Positions 1 to 6,873 of a DNA stretch of 8,172 nt are shown here, piece after piece. A model generated the notes under the pieces. That model ran no database searches. It was not told where the DNA came from and saw only the letters and a list, made by a program, of their open reading frames with translations. The DNA lies in the NCBI GenBank assembly GCA_003514205.1, contig DORQ01000169.1:343-8514 (forward strand), given 5' to 3'. Source of the DNA: Acidimicrobiaceae bacterium. GTDB taxonomy: Bacteria > Actinomycetota > Acidimicrobiia > Acidimicrobiales > Microtrichaceae. Both the position numbers and the translations under genes were made by a program. Within the stretch, counting starts at the first letter, position 1. The number at the start of each line of letters is the position of its first letter.

Positions 1-330
1 AACCGCACGCGAGTCAAGGTCGTCAAGAACAAGGTGGCGGCACCATTTCGTCAAGCGGAATTCGACATCATGTACGGAAAGGGCATTAGCCGAGAGGGAT
101 CGATCCTCGATGTTGGTGTTGACCTCGGCATCATCAAGAAGTCGGGCGCATGGTTCACCTATGAGGGTGAACAGCTCGGTCAGGGGCGAGAGAACGCCAA
201 GAAGTTCTTGAACGAAAACGTCGACATCATGCTTGAGGTTTCCGATCGAGTTCGTGTTGCATCAGGCATCGACGACGATGGAGAAGAAGCTGTCAGCGTT
301 GATCTGGAAGCTGCTGAGATCGAGGGGTAA
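1..330 (+). CDS. recA: Recombinase RecA, C-terminal part (5' end outside window)
   Basis: The reading frame is open from base 1 and gives 109 residues before the TAA stop. It starts in the conserved RecA core stretch [16 protein letters not shown] and continues through [24 protein letters not shown] and [11 protein letters not shown], all hallmarks of the end of the RecA ATPase core and the start of its C-terminal domain. The protein ends in a short acidic tail (DDDGEEAV...LEAAEIEG), as is common in RecA. RecA forms the nucleoprotein filament for strand exchange and for LexA cleavage in the SOS response. The Walker motifs and promoter lie upstream of the window, so SOS control cannot be judged here. 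No recX follows; the next gene is miaB, after a 44-bp gap with a hairpin. Identity is very secure. Confidence 0.97.
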   Translation, partial: NRTRVKVVKNKVAAPFRQAEFDIMYGKGISREGSILDVGVDLGIIKKSGAWFTYEGEQLGQGRENAKKFLNENVDIMLEVSDRVRVASGIDDDGEEAVSVDLEAAEIEG

Positions 331-334
331 ATGC

Positions 335-365
335 TCTACGGGGCGGCGATCCGTCGCCCCGTAGA
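335..365 (+). terminator. Strong hairpin after recA, probable terminator or attenuator
   Basis: TCTACGGGGCG (335-345) is perfectly complementary to CGCCCCGTAGA (355-365), an 11-bp GC-rich stem. Inside it a G-T pair (346/354) and two further Watson-Crick pairs (347/353, 348/352) can extend the stem to 14 bp with the triloop ATC. It starts 5 bases after the recA stop and ends 9 bases before the miaB GTG. There is no T-run after it, so it is not a canonical intrinsic terminator, but U-less hairpins serve as terminators or 3' stabilisers in many high-GC actinobacteria. Read-through into miaB is possible. The structure is seen directly; the role is inferred. Confidence 0.6.
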
Positions 366-367
366 CT
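362..367 (+). promoter_or_regulatory. Possible -10 box (TAGACT) for a leaderless miaB transcript
   Basis: TAGACT fits the actinobacterial -10 pattern TANNNT and lies 7 bases before the GTG of miaB, the spacing expected if transcription starts at the start codon itself. No Shine-Dalgarno sequence precedes the GTG; the bases there, TCACCTCC, resemble the 16S anti-SD rather than its complement. I see no convincing -35 box. The match is short and overlaps the right arm of the hairpin, so chance is a real alternative. Confidence 0.3.
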
Positions 368-374
368 CACCTCC

Positions 375-1859
375 GTGGATTCGCCGAAGAAATATTTCAT
401 CCGCACCCACGGGTGTCAGATGAATGAAAATGACTCTGAGCGCATTGCGGGTCTGCTCGTTGAGGATGGGATGGTACCCACCGATTCGGCGGAGGATGCT
501 GATGTCATTGTCTTGAACACGTGTTGTATCCGCGAGAATGCCGACAACAAGCTCTACGGAGCTTTGGGCAACTTGAAGTCTCTCAAGGCGGATCGTCCGG
601 AGGTGCAGATTCTCGTTGGCGGCTGTTTGGCGCAAAAGGACAAAGACCTCATTCAGCAACGTGCAGGTCATGTTGATGTTGTCATGGGCACCTTCAACGT
701 TCACCGCACCACTGAACTGCTGGCCCAGGCCCGAGTCGAAGGCCCAGTCATGGAGGTTCTTGAAGCGGCGGTTCTGGATGAAAATGAGCTCTTCCCCACC
801 GGACTTCCAACGGATCGGGCGGTTGACTATCAGTCGTGGGTGACGATCCAGGTTGGCTGCGACAACAGCTGCGCGTTCTGTATCGTCCCCGCCGTTCGCG
901 GCCCGGAGATTTCAAAACCCTTTGGCGATCTTGTTGCCGAGGTCGAGGGGTTGGCAGCGGATGGCGTGAGTGAAATCACGTTGCTTGGGCAAAATGTGAA
1001 CTCCTACGGCCGAGACCTGGCGTTACGACTGCGGTCCGCAGATCACCATTTCGAGGAACGCGAGTTTGAACGCATTGCCGGCGCAGAATGGACCCACGGC
1101 GACCGCCGAGCCCGTCCGCTCTTTGCCGATCTGCTTCGGGCAGTGGGATCAGTGGAAGGGATTCATCGAGTTCGCTACACGAGCCCTCATCCCAAGGATC
1201 TTCGGCCCGAGATCATCGCGGCGATGGCTGAGACTGACAGCGTCTGTGAGCACCTGCATTTGCCGCTTCAGTCAGGCAGCGACACGGTGCTCGCTGCGAT
1301 GCACCGGGGCTACACAGCAGAGCGCTTCTTGGACAAGGTCCGCCTCGCCCGGGCAGCAATCGACGACCTGGCGATCACGAGCGACATCATTGTTGGGTTT
1401 CCAGGCGAGACGGAGCAGGATTTTCTGGGAACCTTGGAGGTTGCGGCAGAGGTCGGCTTCGATGCGGTCTACACCTTCATCTATTCCCCGCGACCCGGCA
1501 CTGAAGCCGCCGAAATGGTAGAGAGCTTTGTCGATCACGCGGTTGCGGTCGAGAGGATGGAGCGGCTTCGGGCAGTGGTGGAACGGTCGTCGCTTCGTGC
1601 GAATCAGGCGCGAATCGGACGCACTGACGAGGTGCTCGTTGAAGGCGTCTCCAAACGAAATCCTGAGATGCTGACGGGCAGAACCCGGCACAACAAGCTG
1701 ATTCATTTCCCCTCATCATCGAAAATTCGCCCCGGGACCTACGCCAAGGTTGAAGTCACTGACGCATCGCTCAACCATATGCTCGGTGAACTGATCGAGA
1801 TCACTCACCCGGCCCGGCATCGGACGAAGATCCCGGTGCTGGCTGCCGGTCCTCAATGA
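375..1859 (+). CDS. miaB: tRNA-2-methylthio-N6-dimethylallyladenosine synthase MiaB
   Basis: Radical-SAM methylthiotransferase of 494 residues that converts i6A37 to ms2i6A37 in tRNAs reading codons that begin with U. The N-terminal MTTase domain carries the three cluster-binding cysteines C14 (HGCQMNENDSE), C50 (NTCCIRENADNK) and C84 (GGCLAQ). The radical-SAM CxxxCxxC motif is CDNSCAFC at C162, C166 and C169, followed by VRGPEIS. SPHP and LPLQSGSD follow, and a TRAM domain occupies roughly residues 410-478. The GTG at 375 is chosen because it is the only start that keeps C14 (the next Met is residue 16) and no earlier in-frame start exists after the stop at 300-302. A charged insertion of about 20 residues lies near 215-246, after NSYG. 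The stop overlaps the next gene as ATGA. Its partner enzyme gene miaA lies one gene downstream. Confidence 0.96.
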   Translation: MDSPKKYFIRTHGCQMNENDSERIAGLLVEDGMVPTDSAEDADVIVLNTCCIRENADNKLYGALGNLKSLKADRPEVQILVGGCLAQKDKDLIQQRAGHVDVVMGTFNVHRTTELLAQARVEGPVMEVLEAAVLDENELFPTGLPTDRAVDYQSWVTIQVGCDNSCAFCIVPAVRGPEISKPFGDLVAEVEGLAADGVSEITLLGQNVNSYGRDLALRLRSADHHFEEREFERIAGAEWTHGDRRARPLFADLLRAVGSVEGIHRVRYTSPHPKDLRPEIIAAMAETDSVCEHLHLPLQSGSDTVLAAMHRGYTAERFLDKVRLARAAIDDLAITSDIIVGFPGETEQDFLGTLEVAAEVGFDAVYTFIYSPRPGTEAAEMVESFVDHAVAVERMERLRAVVERSSLRANQARIGRTDEVLVEGVSKRNPEMLTGRTRHNKLIHFPSSSKIRPGTYAKVEVTDASLNHMLGELIEITHPARHRTKIPVLAAGPQ

Positions 1860-2551
1860 CCACTGGAAATAACTCGTTCCCGGGGAGTTCTTCGCTGCCC
1901 GAACACATCCTTGGGAGGTTGCTTGGTTCAACTCGACCTGGACTCGCCATTTCCGATCCAGCAGTTCTTGTCCGTCCTGAGCAGCTCGTCGCGGCGATCG
2001 GCAACTTCGTTCTGCAGATGTGGGAGCTTCCGGTGGAACAGCTGCCGAACGCGATGTCGGCCACTGAAGCAGTGATTCGGGCAGAGAGACTTGTGGCGGC
2101 TGGTCGGGTGGACTCGACGCGCTTCGATCTGCCATATCAGTCAATCTCCCCCCAACGTCTCCTTGATGCTGCACAGCGTCTGTTGCCTGATCCTCCGGAG
2201 TGCCCGGTCGCCGTGCATGGCAATCTGCGTTGCACCGCACTTGAGCTTCTCGACGGCTCGATTTCCTCGTGGCCTGAACCAGACGAAGGCGGTATCGGGG
2301 ACCCCTATCGTGACCTAGCGGGACTTTCGCGGGACCTCGCTCGCCTGATTGGCGCGGGCGCGGTGGGAGCGTTGTTCTCATCGGTTGCACTGGAGCGACC
2401 TGAGCCCGTGCGGCTTGAGTTTTGGGTCATGATCGGTCAACTCCTTGAGGCTGGAGGCGCTGTGCTGGATCCGCCAGCTCATGCCCCGCTACCTCATACC
2501 CCGCCAGCTCATACCCCGCAATCGGATAGTTCGCCCGCGCCGAGCCCCTGA
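1856..2551 (+). CDS. Truncated APH(3')-like protein, predicted pseudokinase
   Basis: A 231-residue protein without a standard name. Residues about 40-200 align to the C-terminal lobe of APH(3')-type aminoglycoside phosphotransferases: an ELPVEQLPN stretch like LHTLDPATCPF, then RAERLVAAGRVDSTRFD like RARTRMEAGLVDQDDLD, then PVAVHGN, GDPYRDLA and LEFWVMIGQLLEAG. The catalytic loop HGDxxxxN reads HGNLRCTA here (H121, N123, A128), and the metal-binding Asp of the IDxG motif, 20 residues after His, is E141. In APH(3')-IIIa numbering these are D190N, N195A and D208E. Only about 40 residues precede the lobe, so most of the ATP-binding N-lobe, with its nucleotide-binding lysine, is absent. Kinase activity is therefore unlikely; the role is unknown. 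The tail (204-231) is Pro/His/Ser-rich with a five-residue repeat. The start overlaps the miaB stop (ATGA) and the stop overlaps the miaA start (TGATG), so it is translated as part of the operon. The fold call is by eye. Confidence 0.8.
   Translation: MTTGNNSFPGSSSLPEHILGRLLGSTRPGLAISDPAVLVRPEQLVAAIGNFVLQMWELPVEQLPNAMSATEAVIRAERLVAAGRVDSTRFDLPYQSISPQRLLDAAQRLLPDPPECPVAVHGNLRCTALELLDGSISSWPEPDEGGIGDPYRDLAGLSRDLARLIGAGAVGALFSSVALERPEPVRLEFWVMIGQLLEAGGAVLDPPAHAPLPHTPPAHTPQSDSSPAPSP
2477..2521 (+). repeat. Three tandem 15-bp units in the 3' end of the pseudokinase gene
   Basis: Three head-to-tail 15-base copies: GCTCATGCCCCGCTA (2477-2491), CCTCATACCCCGCCA (2492-2506) and GCTCATACCCCGCAA (2507-2521). 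They share the core CTCATRCCCCGC. The unit is a multiple of three and encodes AHAPL, PHTPP and AHTPQ (residues 208-222). The copies are nearly identical at DNA level, which suggests a fairly recent slippage expansion. The array ends 29 bases before the miaA start codon. Confidence 0.85.
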
Positions 2552-3456
2552 TGGAGTTTTCGCGTACCCCCCTCGCCATTGTCGGCTCAACGGCCTCAGG
2601 AAAGAGCGCACTCGCGCTGAAGCTCTCGGAGTTGCTCGGTGATTGTGAGCTGGTGTCAGTCGATTCAATGCAGGTCTATCGAGGCATGGATATCGGCACA
2701 GCGAAACCCACCCTTGCGGAGCAGCAACTCGTTCCCCACCACTGCATTGACCTTCTCGACCCGTCAGCTTCCTGTTCGGTGGGCTGGTTCCAAAATGAGG
2801 CCCTGGCGGCAGTTCGGGACATCTCCTCGCGAGGCAAGCGAGTGATCTTCGTCGGTGGGACCGGGCTATATCACCGAGCAGTGGTCGATGGCCTTCAGAT
2901 TCCTTCGCAATACCCACTCGTGTCTGCCCAGCTCGAACAGGAACCGCGCACAGAAGTGTTGTATCAACGGCTCGTTGAGCTTGACCCACTGGCTGCAGCA
3001 CGAACTGAGCCAAACAATCGGCGTCGGATCATTCGAGCGTTGGAAGTCTGCATTGGCTCCGGAAAGCAGTTCAGTTCCTTTGGCCCCGGCCTCACCGAGT
3101 ACCCGCACTCTCCGGTTCGCTTCATCGGGCTGGAGGTCCAACGGGATCTCATCGGCGACCGTCTCGCCAACAGGACCCAGGCCATGTTGGACGCAGGCTG
3201 GTGTGAGGAAGCCGCGAGTCTGCGAACCAGGATTCCTCCGCTGGGCCCCACAGCCTCGAAGGCGCTTGGCTACTCCGAGCTCTTTGAGTACCTCGACGGT
3301 AGGTGCAGTCTTGAGGACGCGAACGGGCGGATTACCCAAAAGACCCGAAATTTCGCAGTCCGTCAGCATCGGTGGTTCCGGCGAGATCCACGAATTGAAT
3401 GGTTCGATTGCGAAACTCGCAGACTCGGCGAGCTGATCGCCGATACCTTGGAGTGA
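2551..3456 (+). CDS. miaA: tRNA dimethylallyltransferase MiaA
   Basis: A 301-residue protein, the usual length for MiaA. It transfers the dimethylallyl group from DMAPP to N6 of A37 in tRNAs reading U-initial codons, producing the i6A that MiaB then thiomethylates. The P-loop is GSTASGKS at residues 12-19 (most relatives have GPTASGK; Pro is Ser here). The catalytic-Asp motif SVDSMQVYR has D38, GTAKP follows at 49-53, PHHCIDLLDP at 62-71, and GGTGLYHRAVVDG starts at 102. RRIIRALEV and the late ITQKTRNFAVRQHRWFRRDP stretch are also typical. The ATG overlaps the stop of the preceding gene as TGATG and has no clear Shine-Dalgarno sequence, so its translation probably depends on termination-reinitiation from the pseudokinase gene. 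The P-loop position fixes the start. Only 2 bases separate its stop from dapF. Confidence 0.96.
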   Translation: MEFSRTPLAIVGSTASGKSALALKLSELLGDCELVSVDSMQVYRGMDIGTAKPTLAEQQLVPHHCIDLLDPSASCSVGWFQNEALAAVRDISSRGKRVIFVGGTGLYHRAVVDGLQIPSQYPLVSAQLEQEPRTEVLYQRLVELDPLAAARTEPNNRRRIIRALEVCIGSGKQFSSFGPGLTEYPHSPVRFIGLEVQRDLIGDRLANRTQAMLDAGWCEEAASLRTRIPPLGPTASKALGYSELFEYLDGRCSLEDANGRITQKTRNFAVRQHRWFRRDPRIEWFDCETRRLGELIADTLE

Positions 3457-3458
3457 TC

Positions 3459-4277
3459 ATGGCGGAACGCTTGCACCTCACGAAGCATCATGGGCTTCGA
3501 AACGACTTCCTCGTTGCATTGGGAGCCGACAATCCCGGACTAGTGCTCACCTCAGAACTAGCTGTGCGGTTGTGCGACCGAACGGCTGGGATTGGCGCGG
3601 ATGGGCTCATTGGCACGAGCGCTCCCTCCGGTGAGTTCGCTGATCAGGCTGAGTGCGAGATGGTGCTGTTCAACGCCGATGGATCACGTGCAGAAATCTC
3701 AGGGAACGGGATTCGCTGCCTTGGCCAAGCGCTGCTCCGAAATGCTGGCCGTCGTGAAGGTTCAGTCTCGATTGTCGCTGGTGGGGGAGTGCGTCACCTC
3801 ACCGCTACGGCAACTGAGCTTGCTGAGGTTGACCAGTTGTCGGTGGCGATGGCGCGAGTCCTGCCCGGTCCGCCGCTCTCCCCGGAGGCTCAGGCCTTTC
3901 CAGCCGTGCGCAGTGGTACTGGCGACGTTGGTAACCCTCACCTGGTGCTTCAGGTCTTGTCGTTGGATGGAATTGACCCTGCAGTGATGGGTCGAGACCT
4001 TGAGCGTGGCTTTCCTGGTGGAATCAACGTTCATTTCATGGTCGTCGACGGTCCAGATCGAATTCGCTTGTCACATTGGGAACGGGGTGCAGGCGTGACG
4101 CAGGCGTGCGGATCGGGAGCGACGGTTGCTGCTTCGTTAGCGGTGCAGTGGGGGGTGGTCACCAGTCCGGTAGCCGTGGTGATGCCTGGTGGCGAAGCAA
4201 CGGTTGTGTGTGGAGAGGAACCTGTGCTCATTGGTCCCGCAGTGCTGATCGCGCGCATCGAGGTGGGCTGTGACTGA
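3459..4277 (+). CDS. dapF: Diaminopimelate epimerase DapF with Ser at the first catalytic Cys
   Basis: A 272-residue enzyme that interconverts LL- and meso-diaminopimelate, the last step before DAP enters peptidoglycan or is decarboxylated to lysine. Family motifs: HGLRNDF (N15), RTAGIGADGL (41-50), FNADGS (N72), GNPH (N159), GGINVHF (N190), WERGAG (E208, R209) and QACGSGA (C217). The family uses two cysteines as the acid/base pair. The second, C217, is present, but the first, normally in E-M-C-G-N-G, is Ser here (EISGNGIRC, S81, codon TCA at 3699-3701). Changing Ser TCA to Cys needs two base changes, so a single sequencing error does not explain it. The start at 3459 is preferred over the in-frame ATG at 3399, inside miaA, because TTGGAG precedes it at good spacing and H6-K9-HHG matches the normal N-terminus. 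The 3' end overlaps hflX by 8 bases. Confidence 0.93.
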   Translation: MAERLHLTKHHGLRNDFLVALGADNPGLVLTSELAVRLCDRTAGIGADGLIGTSAPSGEFADQAECEMVLFNADGSRAEISGNGIRCLGQALLRNAGRREGSVSIVAGGGVRHLTATATELAEVDQLSVAMARVLPGPPLSPEAQAFPAVRSGTGDVGNPHLVLQVLSLDGIDPAVMGRDLERGFPGGINVHFMVVDGPDRIRLSHWERGAGVTQACGSGATVAASLAVQWGVVTSPVAVVMPGGEATVVCGEEPVLIGPAVLIARIEVGCD

Positions 4278-5658
4278 GAACGAACAGTTCGAGGAAGATG
4301 CCGATGAGGCAACCATCGAGATTGTTGACTCCCACCGAGGTGTCTTTGGTGACTACGGTGCCACGAGTTCCGCGCTCATTGACCGAACGTTCCGCGAGCG
4401 AATCATCCTCGTCGCGGTGTCGTTTCCGCCCTTCGATGAGCCACTCACGGAGGAACATCTCGACGAGCTCAGTCGCCTCGTTGACACCGCAGGGGCGGAC
4501 GAGGTGGCGCGCTTCATTCAGCGACGCTCAGCGCCAGACCCGGCCACCTTTGTTGGCAAGGGAAAGGTGGAGGAGATCAAGGAGCTAGCCATTGCGCTCG
4601 ACTGCGACACGGTGGTCTTTGACGATGAATTGTCCCCGGCCCAGCAGTTCAACCTCGAGCGAATCCTTGGTCGAACAGCGCTCGATCGAACGGCTGTGAT
4701 TCTCGACATTTTTGCCCAGAATGCCTCCTCGCTGGAAGGCAAGGCTCAGGTTGAGTTGGCGCAACTGAAGTATCGGCTGCCGAGGCTCCGGGGAAAGGGG
4801 AAGTCGCTCTCGCAGCAAGGTGGCGGCATTGGAACCCGTGGACCGGGAGAAACTCAGCTTGAGGTCGATCGTCGTCGACTCGTTCGGCGAATCCACAAAC
4901 TCGAAGAGCAATTGCGAGATATCGGGACAATTCGTCAAACCCAAAGAAAAGCCCGACATCGCGGGAATCTCCGTGGCGTTGTGATTGTCGGATATACCAA
5001 TGCGGGCAAATCCACGCTTCTCAATCGCCTGACAGATGCTGGCGTTCTGGTTGAGGATCGCCTCTTTGCAACGCTGGACCCGACGACTCGACGGATGGAA
5101 CTCCCTGGGGGCGAGGCGGTGTTGCTGACCGACACGGTTGGGTTCGTGCGCAAACTCCCTCACCAACTCGTTGAGGCGTTCAAGAGCACCCTGGAGGTCG
5201 CAAACGACGCAGATCTTCTGGTGCATGTTGTTGACGGTTCCGCTGTTGACCCCGAGGCCGAGATTGAGGCCGTGCATGACGTGCTGTCTGAGATTGGTGC
5301 CAGAGATGTGCCGGAACTGTTGGTGTTCAACAAGTCCGATTCCTCTGAGGGAGCTCGCTTCTATGCGGACAAGTTCGAAGGATCGGTGGCCATCTCCGCC
5401 CACACCGGCGAGGGGATCGAGGTGCTGCTGGAGACCATTGGTGATCGACTTCGGTCGCTGCTGGCTCCCATTGATCTCCTGATTCCCTACGATCGCGGTG
5501 ATGCGATTGCAGCAGTTCATCGCAGTGGAGAAGTGATCTCCGAGACCCCGTTGGAGGCTGGGATGGCGATCAGGGCAAGAATTGATGCGTCAGAGGTGGC
5601 GAGATTTGAGGAGTTCGCGACAGCTGAGAGAACCACACCCATTGGATCTGGAACGTGA
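4270..5658 (+). CDS. hflX: Ribosome-associated GTPase HflX
   Basis: A 462-residue GTPase of the HflX family, which binds the large ribosomal subunit and splits stalled or stressed 70S ribosomes. The N-terminal HflX domain (about 40-180) contains the family signature FVGKGKVEEI and ELSPAQQFNLE. The glycine-rich linker GGGIGTRGPGETQLEVDRR lies at 184-202, followed by a charged helix likely to form a coiled coil up to about 232. The G domain follows: G1 GYTNAGKS (241-248), G2 region FATLDPTTR (T272/T273), G3 DTVG (288-291), G4 NKSD (354-357) and G5 SAHTG (from 376). A short acidic, variable N-terminal extension precedes the conserved part. The GTG start at 4270 has GAGG about 7 bases upstream and overlaps dapF; the end overlaps dapC as GTGA. 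All G motifs are intact, so it should be active. Confidence 0.96.
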   Translation: MTENEQFEEDADEATIEIVDSHRGVFGDYGATSSALIDRTFRERIILVAVSFPPFDEPLTEEHLDELSRLVDTAGADEVARFIQRRSAPDPATFVGKGKVEEIKELAIALDCDTVVFDDELSPAQQFNLERILGRTALDRTAVILDIFAQNASSLEGKAQVELAQLKYRLPRLRGKGKSLSQQGGGIGTRGPGETQLEVDRRRLVRRIHKLEEQLRDIGTIRQTQRKARHRGNLRGVVIVGYTNAGKSTLLNRLTDAGVLVEDRLFATLDPTTRRMELPGGEAVLLTDTVGFVRKLPHQLVEAFKSTLEVANDADLLVHVVDGSAVDPEAEIEAVHDVLSEIGARDVPELLVFNKSDSSEGARFYADKFEGSVAISAHTGEGIEVLLETIGDRLRSLLAPIDLLIPYDRGDAIAAVHRSGEVISETPLEAGMAIRARIDASEVARFEEFATAERTTPIGSGT

Positions 5659-6857
5659 CTGAACTCGACTCCCAACTCGGCAACGGTGCCTCGTCTGGAT
5701 TCACTTCTTTGGAACCTGAACCACGAGCGGAGTTCATCGCACCACCCTTTACGTTGCCGCCCTATCCCTATGATCGGCTGAAGCCAGTCCTTCAAGCAGC
5801 GGACATGCACCCTGGTGGAGCAATTGATCTCTCGATCGGCACACCGTGTGACCAACCCCCCGAGAACGTGTGCGAGGCACTTCGAGACACAAGTTCTGTG
5901 GCGGGCTATCCGACGTCGGTGGGATCCGCCGCGTTACTCGAGGCGGCGCACGGCTGGCTAGAGCGACGGATCGGCGTTCGCCTTGGGTCGGGTTCGCTGG
6001 CGAACTGCATCGGTACGAAGGAACTCGTGGCCGGCTTGCCGCTCATTCTGAAGCTTCGCTCGCCACGTCGAGACACCGTGTTGTACCCCGCAGTCGCATA
6101 TCCCACCTATGAGATGGGGGCGATTCTGGCCGGGTGCCGTGCTGTTGCGGTGCCAGTGGATGATCAGTGGCGAATCGACTTGTCGAGCATTTCGTCCGCG
6201 GATGCCGAGCGAGCGTTGTGTTTGTGGGTAAACACGCCGGGCAATCCCGCTGGTGCCCTTGATGATCTTGATGCTGCAGCGGAGTGGGGCCGCACTCATG
6301 GGATTCCGGTGCTGAGCGACGAGTGCTACATCGAATTCACCTGGCAGGGTCCGCCGCGAACGATCCTTCGCTCGGGCCCCGAGGGAGTGCTTGCTGTGCA
6401 CTCGTTATCGAAGCGTTCCAACTTCGCTGGGGGCCGGGCTGGGTTCTACGCCGGTGACGCAGATCTGGTGCGGTTTGTTTCCGAGGTTCGCAAACACCAA
6501 GGGCTGATGATTCCTGCTCCGGTGCAGCGAGGTGCTGCGGTTGCTTGGTCTGAGGACTCCCACGTTGATGTTCAACGTGACCGTTACCATCGCCGACTCG
6601 TCCGACTCGCAGCCCAGTTCACGAGATTGGGCTTGGCCCCGACCCTTCCAGAAGGCGCCTTCTACCTCTGGGTCCACGCCCCTGACGGAGCATGGGAAAC
6701 TGCCTCGCGGCTTGCGGATTCGGTTGGAGTTGTAGTGAGTCCCGGGGAGTTCTACGGGGCGGCTGGTGCCGCCTATCTGCGCATCGCAGCCGTTCAGCCA
6801 GATGAGCGACTCGATCTTCTTGATCAACGAATCCAGGCTTGGGAGGCCCAACAGTGA
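5655..6857 (+). CDS. dapC: N-succinyldiaminopimelate aminotransferase DapC (PLP fold type I)
   Basis: A 400-residue aminotransferase of class I/II, closest by eye to actinobacterial DapC. It makes N-succinyl-LL-diaminopimelate from N-succinyl-2-amino-6-ketopimelate with glutamate as amino donor. The DapC-like N-terminal stretch is LPPYPYDRLKP (34-44), then IDLSIGTPCDQPP and AGYPTSVGS. PLP residues visible are N197 (PGNPAG), D222 and Y225 (SDECYIEF), the Schiff-base lysine K253 in SLSKRSNFAGGRAGF, and the carboxylate-binding R376 in YLRIA. About 33 variable residues precede the conserved part. The GTG at 5655 overlaps the hflX stop (GTGA), but a TTG at 5709 is an alternative start. The substrate assignment rests on the dapF and dapE neighbours as well as on motifs; the aminotransferase call alone is certain. 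Confidence 0.9.
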   Translation: MTELDSQLGNGASSGFTSLEPEPRAEFIAPPFTLPPYPYDRLKPVLQAADMHPGGAIDLSIGTPCDQPPENVCEALRDTSSVAGYPTSVGSAALLEAAHGWLERRIGVRLGSGSLANCIGTKELVAGLPLILKLRSPRRDTVLYPAVAYPTYEMGAILAGCRAVAVPVDDQWRIDLSSISSADAERALCLWVNTPGNPAGALDDLDAAAEWGRTHGIPVLSDECYIEFTWQGPPRTILRSGPEGVLAVHSLSKRSNFAGGRAGFYAGDADLVRFVSEVRKHQGLMIPAPVQRGAAVAWSEDSHVDVQRDRYHRRLVRLAAQFTRLGLAPTLPEGAFYLWVHAPDGAWETASRLADSVGVVVSPGEFYGAAGAAYLRIAAVQPDERLDLLDQRIQAWEAQQ

Positions 6858-6873
6858 GTAGCGAGGTGCTGAC

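Noticed and set aside
367..374. TCACCTCC before miaB read as a minus-strand Shine-Dalgarno (GGAGGTGA)
   Set aside because: No start codon opening a plausible gene follows at the right distance on the minus strand, so the resemblance is probably chance.
1716..2390. 224-residue minus-strand frame opposite miaB and the pseudokinase gene
   Set aside because: I considered it because the + strand gene there is unusual. The + strand frame has clear APH(3') similarity and stop/start coupling on both sides; the minus frame is Arg/Pro/Gln-rich with no motif.
1856..2551. A functional aminoglycoside resistance gene
   Set aside because: The catalytic Asp, both metal ligands and most of the ATP-binding lobe are changed or missing, so phosphotransfer to aminoglycosides is not expected despite the APH similarity.
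3399..3458. Earlier dapF start at ATG 3399
   Set aside because: It would overlap miaA by about 58 bases and add an Arg-rich stretch unlike DapF N-termini. ATG 3459 has a good TTGGAG upstream and fits the family.
4585..5520. 311-residue open frame on the minus strand opposite hflX
   Set aside because: It lies entirely within a textbook HflX reading frame with all G motifs intact. The translated sequence has no recognisable domain and is rich in Cys, His, Arg and Gln, as expected of an antisense shadow in GC-rich coding DNA.
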